From NCBI GenBank assembly GCA_005223375.1, contig RXOD01005372.1, positions 1 through 14,473 on the forward strand: a stretch of DNA of 14,473 nt, written 5' to 3'. Below the pieces are notes generated by a model. It saw only the letters and a list, made by a program, of their open reading frames with translations, made no database searches and was not told where the DNA came from. Made by a program: the position numbers and the translations under genes. This DNA comes from Amoebophrya sp. AT5.2. Its lineage: Eukaryota > Sar > Dinophyceae > Syndiniales > Amoebophryaceae. Positions 1-12,000 of this stretch are shown here, in pieces. The first letter of the stretch is position 1; every line of letters begins with the position of its first letter.

Positions 1-3000
1 CAGCCGCAAGAGCGGCAGCTGCGTCTTGCGTTTGGAACTCGTTCTGATGGTCTCCGCGAGTCTCGAATACGTCACTTTCCGCGACGACCAGGCTACGCTC
101 AATCTTGCGCCGCAGTCGCAAAAGCTGGTCCGCAATGGCTAGAAGCGGCCCGCTGTAAAGGTCAGCGAAAACGACCCTGGTCCCGAAAGCCACCGTAAAG
201 TCGGCAATGAAGCCTTCGTGGATCTGCGAGGGCAGCAAGGAATAGGAGTCATCCCCTGCAGATGCAGATGCGTTCCGCTCAAGCTCTACTTTCGCCGCGT
301 CAACATTTCGTGAACCCTGAACACCGTCAGCAGCCTTAACAAATCTTGCCCAGATCATGTCGAAGCAGCTTGCTACGAACGTTGACGCAGTCGTTTCAGG
401 CACGCCCGACGCGGCTCTGCCCTTCGACTTCGTCCCTTCTCCCGATTTCTTCTTGATGGCCGCTTCGCGGTCGCACTTCAGCCTCTTGTCGTGGTCGGTC
501 TGGTTAATCTCAAGGAACGATTTAAGGACCCCTTTTTCCAAGATCCCGTCGGGGTCGCGCGCCTCAGCCTCCAACGCACTCAGCGCGCGCTTGCGGTCCT
601 CTGCGTCATACGTGTGCGCGCCATCCTGATCACCCTTCCCCTCGGCTAGAGAGTGCTCGCGATCGTAGTCGTACGGACGAGCACGAGAAACGCTGCTCAT
701 TACTTTTTTCAATCCTAGAACAAGTTGGCCGCGTGCCTTCCACAGCAATTTGCCGCTTTCATTCATTTGTCCAAGGGCACCGTACCCAAACAGCTGTTTG
801 CGGGCACTGACATCGAGCCGGAGGAGAAGCCAGGAAGCGAGGGTCACCGATAAGGACCGCGCGGCCCCGAGGACGTCTGCATTTACCAGGCGGTCATCCG
901 TGGCTACGACCCCCGCGGGCGCCGACGCTGCAGATGAAGTAGAAGCTCGAAAACCTTTGGGACATACCTTTGCCACGTGCTCTGTGGTGAGAAGCCCTTT
1001 TTCCAGCATCTCCGCTGCGCTCTCAATGAACTTCGCGACGCGCTTCGCGTCGTTCGCGCGCGTGCGAAAGTCGTATAGATGAGCGTCCCCGTCCGAGCGC
1101 ATTGTTGCGGAAGCGCCTTGGTGGCGGCCTTTCTCATCGTCGACGAGGGCGCCGAGGTCTAGAAGCTGAAGCGGCAGGAACCGGTCCAACCTGTCCATCG
1201 ATACTTGTAGGTTCATTAAGGACGCTAGCAGCGATTTGAGAGAACGGCTGTTGCATGATTTTTCCCCTGCACTCCGAATGCCGCTTTCTCGTAACGCGGT
1301 CCCGAAGAATTCCCAGAGGCGGTCAAAGATTTTGAATGCATATTTTGAAGCGGTCTCCTGAGAGAGAAACGAAAGGATGCGCTGCGAAGCCGCAAGAGCT
1401 CTGGCCTCTTCGCTCATGGCATCATGATCATCCGTGCGCGGTGTCGTCCCCTGGGCTGCAGAAGAAGAAGACTCACCGCCCCGGACTCCTTTCAACAACT
1501 GCTCCAGTGCTTCTGTCAAGGCCTTGTTCTTGATGTGGAGCACCAATGTATCGCCACGGGCCAACGGCAAATCGGTCGTCGCTGCCGTTACGCGCGTCTT
1601 GAGGCCGCTCTGCCCGGACACAAGGGACACCTCGCAGAGACCCTGGCTATCCCACGTGGCCGCCAACTTCTTCTTTCTAGTCTGCGCCGTGCGCTGGTCC
1701 CAGAAGTCGACGCGCGGGCCGCCACTGCACTGGGGCAGTAACTTCTGAATCGCCACTTGTAGGGGTACGAGTTTATTCGGACGGGGAGAAGACTTTTCTT
1801 CTCGCGTTTGCTGGTCTTTTCTCTTCACAAACGGCGGCGCCTCCCCCGCGCGCGACTGGTGGCGCTCGTCATCCTCAAGCTGGAAGACCGTTTTTGTATT
1901 CATCACTGTCTCCAGCACCCAGGCATCTTCTCGCGTTTTCTTTTGTAAATAAACGTCGGTGAGTTCGCTTGGCGGCTCCTCTTGATCAGCGTCGCCTCGA
2001 CCGTCGGATGCGAGCCATTCCAGCAGCTTTATGTTCTGCTCGCTTTCCTCCACTGCGGCCCAGGCGTCCCGACCGACGAGCTGCATGCGGCTACTGTGAT
2101 CTTGCGGAGAGTTTTGCGAGGATGCCAGCGACACGGTGCCGACCACGTGCGTCGCATCCGCGACAACCTGCGAACCCCCGATCTGCACCGCAATCCTCGC
2201 TTGAAAGGTCGTCTGAGACCACGCCCGGCTTGGACTTCTTCCACTTTCTTCGCCGCCATTCTGCTCCCGCACGGCATCCTCGTCATCAAGTTCTTCTCGA
2301 GCTGGAGGCGCGGGGGGAAACTCGAGCACAAGCTCTTCGTCGTCCGCGAGGAAAAGGGCTGTCCTCGAATCGTCCGCGCTGCCCTCGTCATCCTGTTCGC
2401 CTTGTTCGTCCTCCTGGTCCTCGGCCACTACAAACGCCCTACTTTCCACAACATCCTCACCTGCGTCGTCCCAGGCACGTTGTTGCCGAATAGTCACTTG
2501 TGCGGCCCAACTTTCTCGGTCGCCTGCGAGTGCTTCGTCGCATGTCTCGGTCCTTAAAGACCCGGTGGGGTCAACTTCTAGTTCTACGACTTCGTCCTCT
2601 CGCTCCTCACCCGCTGCCTCCAATGCGCCAGCATATCGGTCTTCAGCGAACATCAGGTGGCGGTACTCTTTCGAAGCAAGGACTTCGCAGGCGCGACGCA
2701 CGATAGTTGTCCGCACCTCCCGCCGGATCACCGGATCCGCAGGAACGACGGTTGCCAGCTGCAGCCGCAGTTTCGAGCGCAGCTTCTGCAGAGCGCTGCC
2801 GAGACGGGGCTCGGAGCCGTGGCGGGCATACGCGTCAGCCAGAATCGCGCTTGGTCCGAAGTCCTCCGCTTGCGAGAAAGCCCCCGGGCGGACAAACCGC
2901 AACCGCACGAAGGAAAGTCCCTTGTTTGGTAACACAAAATGCGCTCGGAACGCGCGTCCATCCGCTGCAGCAGCGCTGGCGGAGGGCGCAGGAGCAGCAG

Positions 3001-6000
3001 CCGGAAAGAAGAATCTCGGCGAGAACTCTCCACCTTCCAACGCGCGCAAAGCGAGCAGTCCGCTTTTGGGCTCGGGCTGCAATCGCCGAGAGCCAGCACC
3101 ACGTGCCTCCAGCACGTCCACTTCGGGGGGGACTGGTAATTTTTTTCGCGTCAGCTGCAAAAGGTCCTCGGGTGCGTTTAGGATGCTTTTGGCGAACTCC
3201 GGATAGGATCGCAGCAGCGGCACCACTTCCGCCAACGTCTCTGCAAGCCGCCGGCGAGCCAGTGACGGAAGCTCGTCTGTGGCTGCGAAAGGCGAAATGG
3301 ACACTTCGAGGGCTGCTTGATGCTCAAGAATAAGTGAATCTGAATCATTTTCATCTTCAACTACATCTTCGCGACACAAATTGTTCTCCTTCTCCGAGTT
3401 TCTGCTGTCTTGTTTAGCTTTTACTTCAGCGCCAGCTTCGTCGCGATCGCCTCGCGGGGCGGGGCACTTCTTCGTCAATCTCTTCGAGGGGTTCATCTTC
3501 GCTGTTTCTGCGATTGGCGAATTAAAATTTTGCATGCTCCAGCGGGAGCTCCTGGAGCTGGCGCTAGACGTGCCGTTCCCACTAGAAGCAAGCATCTTCT
3601 CTGCCCAGCGCTGCAGGACCCAGGACAAGGGAACCCGGGCCACGGTGGCAGCCGTGTTCATTTTCTTGGTAGTGGCGCCGAAGACATCAAGCTCGAGCTG
3701 GGCCTCTGGCGTTGTCCAAAAAGCCGGACCGGCAGGCATGCCGGGAATGCGCTTCCTGCGCCCGGCAGATGGCGCGTACAAAACGAGAATTTCGCTTCCA
3801 TCGTACAAGCGCGACGGAAAGTTCGCTGGGTCGGAGATCCATTGCGTCACCGGAGTGGCGTTCTGCACAACCATGGCGCTGAAGAAATCGCTCTCTGCAT
3901 GATCTGCGCGGGCCTCCGACGTGTTCTGCGCGGAAACACGAGCGCGACCTCCAGAAGCCGACGACAAACCACTGCTACCTGCTGCCAGCGGAGTCGCAGG
4001 TGCTGGCGCAAATATCCGCATCATCTCGCGAACTACTCCTTTCTTGAGGGAGGCCCACAGGTGTGCCGCCCGCAATGTCGCTTCCGACAAGGCTCCTTCG
4101 AAGCCAAGCCCAAGCGGGCGGCGAGAAGTAAAACCGCGCACTGATGGAAATGCATTTATAGCAGAGGTTTCTTCTGTACTAGCAGCCATCAATGGAAATG
4201 GAAAAGCCCCTAGAAATCGTCCGGACCACGCACAGTAAACGCTTACCGAGGCGTTTGGGGTGAAGCTGAAGGTCGATTTCATCTCTCTGTTTGGGATCGT
4301 CTTCTGCTTCTGGATCTGGTCCCGCCATTTCGGAACTACTATAGACTGAATTTCCAACAGCTTCGCGCCCGCGCCAAAAGTGAACTTCTCCACGAGGTCG
4401 TCGTTGCTACGCATCTTCTGCACGTCCACCTCCTGGACCGGACGCGTTTTTGGCAAACCCGGCGCGATTTTGTCGAACGGAAAGACGACAAACTGCAGCC
4501 CCTGTGCTCTACTCCGTTTCGTCCCCGTCCTGGCTGTGCTCATGTCCGTTTCTGCAGGGTGAAAATGCGTCACCAGTGGTGTCGTGCGCACTGGCGCACC
4601 CAGGCCGACCACCCTCCGCAATTCGTGCTTCGACTCCTGACGTTTTCCTTTTATTTCCGTGTTGCTCACAAAAACTCCATCGCGTGCGTAATGCACTTCC
4701 GCCACGTAAGGCGCGAGCAGCTGTCCTTGCAGCCGCGGGCTGCTGTTCAGGTAGATTGCTTCCAGGGGCGTCCTAGAAGTCCTACCACTTTTACTCTTCG
4801 GCCACGAAGGTCTGGCGCTCAGCATCGATCTATCGGCTCCCCATTGTTGTTTCGCCTCAGCGTCCCGCAGCGAGACCTCGTCGCACAAGCGCTCCTGCAG
4901 CTGCTTTTCCCGAGCTTCCGCCTCGCCTGCGTCCACGGCGGCACTCGCGCGAAAAAGTGTACTGGATCGCGCAAACTGTGCGCGCACCATCTCAAGCCGC
5001 CACGGCTCAAGAGGGACCGCGCGAGAGAGCGTGGGCTGCTCGACCAAAATCCTCTGGAGGAGGTCCAACGGAATCGCGCCACGATGTAAATGAACGACAA
5101 ACTCGGAGGCCGGTTGCGCGTCTCCTGAAGATGTTGTTGCAGAAACGCCATCCCGGGGTAAGTAGACCATCCCGGCGCGTCGGGATACGTCGTCTGCAGC
5201 AACCGGAGGTGGCTGTGAGTGTGACTGTGACTGCCCCGCCGGCACCCCCATCGCCCCATCAACTATGGGTGGTGCCGTGTCACGATTCGACGCAGCAGCA
5301 ACTTCATCGTACCATAGCAGCCGCATCTTCACTACCGAAAAGCGGATCGCGACGCCGGCCAGCAGCAGCACAACCCGACTCAGCGGCAGCCTCTGCATCC
5401 GCGGATCTGCCATCAAGTCGCGCATTTTTCCCATCATCGTGCGAAGAATAGGAGGAATCCGAGCTGCAGGCGCAGCTTCCCTGCTGTTGTTTTCAACGAG
5501 AGCATCGTTGTCATCCGCATCCCCACGTAGTTTCCTTTTGCCATTTTTCGCGACAAGGGCATAGCTCAATGCGCCGCCGCCCGGCGTCCGCGCAGCGCGC
5601 AACTGCGAAAACCACCCTCCGACCTTCCGTTTCCCGAAGCCTAGAGTCCCGAAGTAGGCACTTACGGCATCCATGTCAACATCAGACTCAGGACGCGGGG
5701 AGCTACCATCTACTGGGATCCCGCTTGTACTGATTCCTGGGGAGGCTGAGGGGGAGGCCAACAACGTCTCTGCGGACGAGGAGGCATCTGCTTCCGGTTC
5801 CGGGCGACCGCAGTAACGAGACGAGAAGACTATAGTGTAGCCCTTCGCCCACGCCCCTTCTTCACTTTTCGCCTCGATACCAGCTGCGTCTGGCACGCCT
5901 CGACCCCTGTTCTCCAACGAAGCAATGTACTGGAAGTAACGCGCCGTGGGTGGCAGCAAGGCTAAAGCTTCTGCTTCATGCGTCGGTAGTAGAGAATCAT

Positions 6001-9000
6001 GTGGATCTGGATCATGATCACGCCGCGGTGTCGGTGTGCCTCGCCTGCTGCTCTTCACTCTCCTCGACGTACTCCTGTCAGGAACCATGCGTCTTTTTCT
6101 CCAACAAGAACTAGCCAACACGCCGCGTCTTCGGTGGGGTAGATCGGCAAACGTTGTGTGACCACGCGGGCGGCGTGAACTACGATGAAGTTGATCAAAG
6201 TCCAAGAGTCTCGCGCTGCCAAGCCCGAGCGCGAGGAGCTGGCGTGCGACACGAAGCAGCGGATGCACCGGAAGGTGATGCCGCACACGGCTTTCCACAC
6301 AGCCCTCAGCCACCTCCACTGACCCCAACAGCGACGCGAGGCGTTCCAAAATCTCGCCCGCATCTTCTGCCCAGAAAGAGGAAGAGGCGGAGCCTCCAGC
6401 AGCTATTCTGTGCGGCACACCAGCTCCAGCGGCTTCTGAAACTTCTTTCGTCTCCTGCGCGCCGCCGGCAGCCGCAACGCCACGTGTCGGGACACTACCT
6501 TCTGGTTTGCCATTTGGCGGGAAGATTTCTTTTCTACGAAAATGAGCATGCCCCGGCTCGAGCGACTCCTGGCTTTTCGGTTCCATCGGGGGCACGGAAA
6601 CGTTGTAATCCACCACCTCGCCGTGCATACCGTGGAACGACATTGTCACCGAGACAGGTGGGACCTTTGATGCGGGGCTTGTGCGTGTTGCCGATGATGC
6701 CCCCCTACCCTGTTGCGCCCCGCCTACGCGTACGCCGGCCAACTGTTTAGCGGACGACGGCGACCGCTCGCGCTCCTCGGTGATATTCTTGTCCTTTGTG
6801 CTTGTAGTCCTAGTCAAAGGGGCAACATAAAACTCTTGGATCGGCCTGCACTTCCATTCCCGCTTTTCACTCAGGAAGTTCTCAACCGCGACCGACCATG
6901 ACCGTGATGGCGACGGAATGGTAGAAAATGCAGGAGAAGCCGTCGTCGGCTCCACCGGGACCTCCACCTTGCCTTCGCACAAGTGGTCGTCGTGGTCTCC
7001 ATTCGTAAGAAAATGCCAGACCGACATGGGTTCCGATTTCGGTTTACCGGGTTTATCTTCATCACGGAGACCCACCCAGAGAAACCGCGGAACAGAAACC
7101 ATTCGCGCAACCGATTTTTCCGAATAATGCGGCGACTTTGTGGTCGATGAAAACGGCGTATCCGCGGAAGCTCCCTTCTTCAGATAAGACTCTTCTTCTT
7201 TTTTGTTTGAAGCAGGAGATGATGCGTCAGCCGGGCAATGTTCTGCGGCCTCCATCGTGCTTGCGATTTTTCCCAAGCCCTGCCATATAGTGGAAAATAA
7301 TTGCTCAACATCGCAGCCCGGCGCTTCGAGGGGGCATCCCGTGCCGTCGTGGAGCTGGTTGCTGCTGCTGCTCCCAATTTGCTTCTTCGCTTCGTTGAGA
7401 AGGGGTTTTAGAACCTCTTTCCAGCGCGGCGAAAAGCGTGCATCTATTTCTTGCTGGTGTCGGAGCAGGAATTTCTGGGCGCGTTTCGCCACGTGGTAGT
7501 CGGTAAGCGCGGCTCCATCTTCGTGCGACGCGGGCGGCAACCACAGCCACGATGCTGACGCGTTCAATAATTCGTGGTCTTCCGTCGATCCTTGCCCCTG
7601 TTCTTCTCCTTTGTCGGATGTATTTCCCGTGGCCGTGGACGGCGTCGGCGTCCGCGTCCCGCCCGCAATAAATATTTTTTTGTAAAAATCTTGTATCCAC
7701 GATGCCGTGAAAGCTGGCGGCTGTAGATTATATGTGTCTTGTTCACCAGCACCCACACCTTCCGCTTTTTCAACAGAAAATCGCAGCAAGCCAGTCGATT
7801 CCTCGCCTTTCTCGCTTATTTCGTTCGAGAACGCCGCAGTGTCGTAGTGACGTCGTCCCAACTGCAGCGGCGGCGATGTCGAGGCGGAGTTTGGAGGGGC
7901 CGAGGCGGGGTAGCGAAAACCGAGATACGCAAATGTCATCGACGTCGCAGCCGTCACCAGTGTCCGGCTTCCCGCGGGTCCACTTTGGGGCGACGAAGAG
8001 GAGCTCCACCACTGCGACGCGTGGGCGGGCGAGCTTTCGAAGGAGAAGACTTCCTCTTGCTCTTCATCTCCATCTGTTCTTTCGTCGCTTGAGTACGACT
8101 TCGATTCTTTATCTTCGCGCTGAGATTTTGATTTCGTCGCGGCGGGTCCGTCAGGTTTAGCCCACGCCAACACGCGGACTTTCACCTTTGCAGCGCCGTT
8201 TGTATTGATGATACCGAGGACCGCAGAGGACGAGGAGGCGCTCTTAATTGCATTTGGGTCCACCGGCTCCACCTCCTGCAGCTGCCACGTATGAGTGTTC
8301 TTCTTCTTCCTCATTTGCAGCTGCAGCCGACCCGCGCCGAAGGGGACGCCATCACCAGTTGCCAGGCTGAGCGGCGAAAAACGCCGCAGCCCCGTCCGGA
8401 CGTATTCTCCTGCAAGGTCGTTGCTCACCAGGAGATCTACATAACGAGCAGTTGGCGGTGCTCCCACTCCCGCAGCAAATCCATCTTCTTCCCCTTGGTT
8501 CTTCTTGATCTGCAACTTTACTCCGCGGCGCTCCAGCTTCTGCAGCTGCCGGCTGATGCGTCCGGTGTCCGGATCCGGAAATGCGAGATGCGTTCCTGGA
8601 TGCCCTGAAAACTGCAACCGGATTTGCGTACGGCCAACGTCCAGCACCTGGGCGAGCGTGCCGCCAGCAAAACGATCCCACCGGTCAGTATTGTCATTGA
8701 GAAACGGGCAGGAGGAAGATGATATCGTTGAAGTGCCGAATGTTGATGTAGGCGTGGCCGAAACTACTGACTTGCCTGCTGCAGTGGCTGGCGCGCTTGC
8801 GTCGGGATCAAGATCAGAAGACGAACGCTGAGGTGAAGATTCTTCGCGGCCGCACGCTGGCGAGACGAGTACAAGGTCTCCGACCCTGAGCGCGACCACG
8901 ACACCCGACTCGCAATTGCTGCACTCGACGCGCCTGTACTTAGCCTCGACGGATGAAAGCGCGTGAGGCGTCTGCCTTCCTTCGGACCCGACGTTTGATC

Positions 9001-12000
9001 TTGAAGATGTCCGAGCGCGCTGTAGAAGCTCGCATATTCTCTGTTGCTTCTCGTCATCGTCAGGGTAGTATACAAATCGCCTGCATTCGACGTCCTTGTC
9101 ATCACTCTGCCCGGCACGATCGAGGCAGAGCTCCGCGCAGGCCTCGAAGCCGTCATCCTTAGCGCTGCCTTGTACTTCCGGGAGTGCGATCTTTTCCGTG
9201 TGAAGCTGGAGCCCAGCGCTCTTCGTCCTCGGTTCTTGCTCATGCTTGTTTATGTTTGTCTCGGCCACCTCGAGTAAAAGGTAACGAGTGCCGATTTCGC
9301 GTCGCACCGCGATGCGATTCTCATCCTCCTGGAGGTTCTTCGTAAAGAACGCTGCAGTGGACACTGGCGAGTTCCTCCTTGAGCTTCCGCTTTCGACCGT
9401 AATCTGGCGCACGAGACTGTACGTCTCAACGACGATACGCAGTGATCCGCCCATCTGCACCGAAGCGAAGGAGAGGTCCTGCTCCAGTTCGCCAAGCCCG
9501 CGGCTGAAAGCTGTACTACTGTTCAACGATACTTGCACCGGCGCCGCGGAAGGTGTCGATGCGACAACGCCGCCAAGTTCGGACAACATCTGTTCTTGAT
9601 GCGTATCTCCACCAGATGCGCTCTCCGCGTGCGCCAAGTACGCCCTGAAGTGATCAGTTTTGATTTCGTCAACCGCAGCCGAAAGCAGCTGCAATTCGTG
9701 ACCGCCAAATCCAACACCATCTTCATCTCTGCCTAGTTGAGTAGCGCCTCTCTCCTCCCGCTTCGGCAGCTTGTCCAATGTTGTGAGCAAGAACGTTTTC
9801 AGCTCGTCCAAGAAAACCTCCCGGCGGACGTACCACTCACGGGCGACCATGAGCCTGGGCAGAAGCACGCCGTTGCACCGGACCGACACCCCGGGGTACA
9901 ACAGTCCGGCCGTTCGCTGCAGCACGACCGGCGCGGCGCTCCCTTCGTGCCCGTGCGCCTCGTTTTGCCACCGCTTGTAGTGCTCTGTCGTCGCCTGCCT
10001 CTGTTGCCACTGCCGCGAGGCCTGCAAACTCTGGATGCTGCGCCGCATCGCTGTGCGGATCTTCGAGAAAAGGAGCTGGGACATACGCTGCCGCAGTTGC
10101 AGTTCCGACGGCGGCTCATCTACCTCTTCCGGACGAGAACGAGACGAAGAACTCTCTTCCTGTGTCTTCATCTTGCTTTGCTCGGCCGGGCCCGGGCCGG
10201 AGGCCACCCCGTCCTGGGAGTGGTTTTCTTGTGGTTTCATCTGAACGGCACTTCTTACCTCTTCACTGGCGGCCTGTGTGAGATGCTCCCAGATGGAGGC
10301 GTCGAACAGCGACCCCCCGCGAGGAAGATGGCCCCCGAGCTCGTGGTCCGTGGTAGATGGAGATGGGCTCGTGGGCGAAGATGAAGAGGCTTGTTGCACC
10401 AGCTCCAGTGCAGATGAGGCGAAATGATCGAAATCGATAGAAGTCGTCTCAGGCTCTTTGACCAGCGTCACAGCCGGCGAAAAGACGGCTCCGCTTGTGA
10501 GCGACACCACCTGTTCGACCCGCTCCTCGTCGGCGGCCCGCTCCATCTCTACTTCAGCGCCTTCCACGTCATCATGGGCCTCGCGCTCTTCCGGACTGAG
10601 TAAATCGCCTTCTTCCTGCTCTTCGCTGTCACTACCCGTCGTGTGGCCGTTGTGATGGCCAACCTCCTCTGCTCCCGCCTTAGACATCGGCGGGAAGGAT
10701 GAAGTCACACCGTCCGGTGCCTGGTGATCGAGATTCGAAATGCGCGCGACGTCTGTTGCCCGCGGTTGCTCGTCCCGAGCGAGCGACCGAGGGACAGCGC
10801 GAACCAAAAGCGGGCGCTGTCCTGCAGATATCACGTGCCATGCGTCTCCGAAGGCCCGCACGCGAAGGAGGTCGTCACTTTGCATCGCGGCGCGCAGCAG
10901 GCTAGGCGAACCTTGCTTGTGATTCAAAACGGCCGTCAAAAACCCCGCGTCCTCGCCCTCGTCGCTCCGGCTCCTGCGATTGCTTTCAAAAACATCTGCG
11001 TCTCTGCCGTTTCCCGTTAGCGACTCTGCTGGTGCCTCGTCGCCTGATGGTCGTTTTCCTTCTTGGTGCTCGTGGTCATTGTCTTGTTCATCGTCTTCGT
11101 CTTCGTCTTGCTCTTGATGTTCGGGTTGTTCCACTTGGCGGATGAAGAAGTCGAAGAGCTCCGCCATGTGCAGTTCTTCCCGTTTCCGGCTTCGCGGCGA
11201 CAGCACAGATACCAGTTGATGATCAGCATCGTTGTTTCTGCGGCACCGCTCCTCCAAGACGGCGATGTGCAGCGCCCGGTTCAGTGCCGCGCCGGACCAG
11301 AATCCGATCGGAAGCTCGAATTCCCAGCTCGCTGTCCTGTACGTTGGGGGACCCTGCTCGTCCGCGTTCGGGTTCGCCGATTCCCACGCGCCCTCCGACG
11401 AGGCTGATGATGTTGCTGTTGGCAAGTGGACTCTCATGTGGACGCGACGCGCGATTCTCTTCTCGAGTGTCTGGAAAAACAGTTGAAACCAGTCGAATCT
11501 CGGCTCTTGTTCCCTCTTGCGCTCCGTCTCGGTGCGGGCAGCTGCGTACAGCGCTGGCAGCCCGAGTGCCTGCACCAGGCCGGTGACGCCAGCACGCGCG
11601 ATGTCGTTGCTCAGCTCCAGCGGGCGGTTCACGACCTCGACAGCGACAGGCATAGCAGCGACCACGAACACCTTGTGAAACTGGGACGGCAGCTGCTGCA
11701 GCCGCAGCGCCAGCTTGCGCAGCCGCTGCGAGGTCTGCGGAGCGGACCGCTCCGCGTCGGTCACGTGTCGAAACAGATCGCTTATCAGATGCCGGTCCTC
11801 GCTGCAGAAAAAATGCGTCGTCCTGGGACTCGAAGTGAATGCAGATGAAGGAGGCCCGGGAACGGACGGACGAGATGACATTGGCCCTTGTGGTGTGGGG
11901 GCTGCAGCACCGGCTCGGGAACCTACGGAACCTCCTGTGGGGGTTGCAGCTGTAAGGGGAGGAGGAGGCGGCTCTTGCGCGACGTGGACACAGATACCCT

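Noticed and set aside
3410..4144. Long plus-strand open frames opposite the giant ORF (also near 9737-10384, 2565-3333 and 6154-6750)
   Set aside because: They are antisense to strongly biased coding sequence, are rich in Arg, Ser, Pro and Cys, and lack a domain pattern. They are the expected mirror of a GC-rich frame.
5300..5400. Possible membrane segment (SRVVLLLAGVAIRFSVVKM)
   Set aside because: It is short, interrupted by charge and surrounded by basic residues. It fits a buried strand or helix as well as a membrane span.
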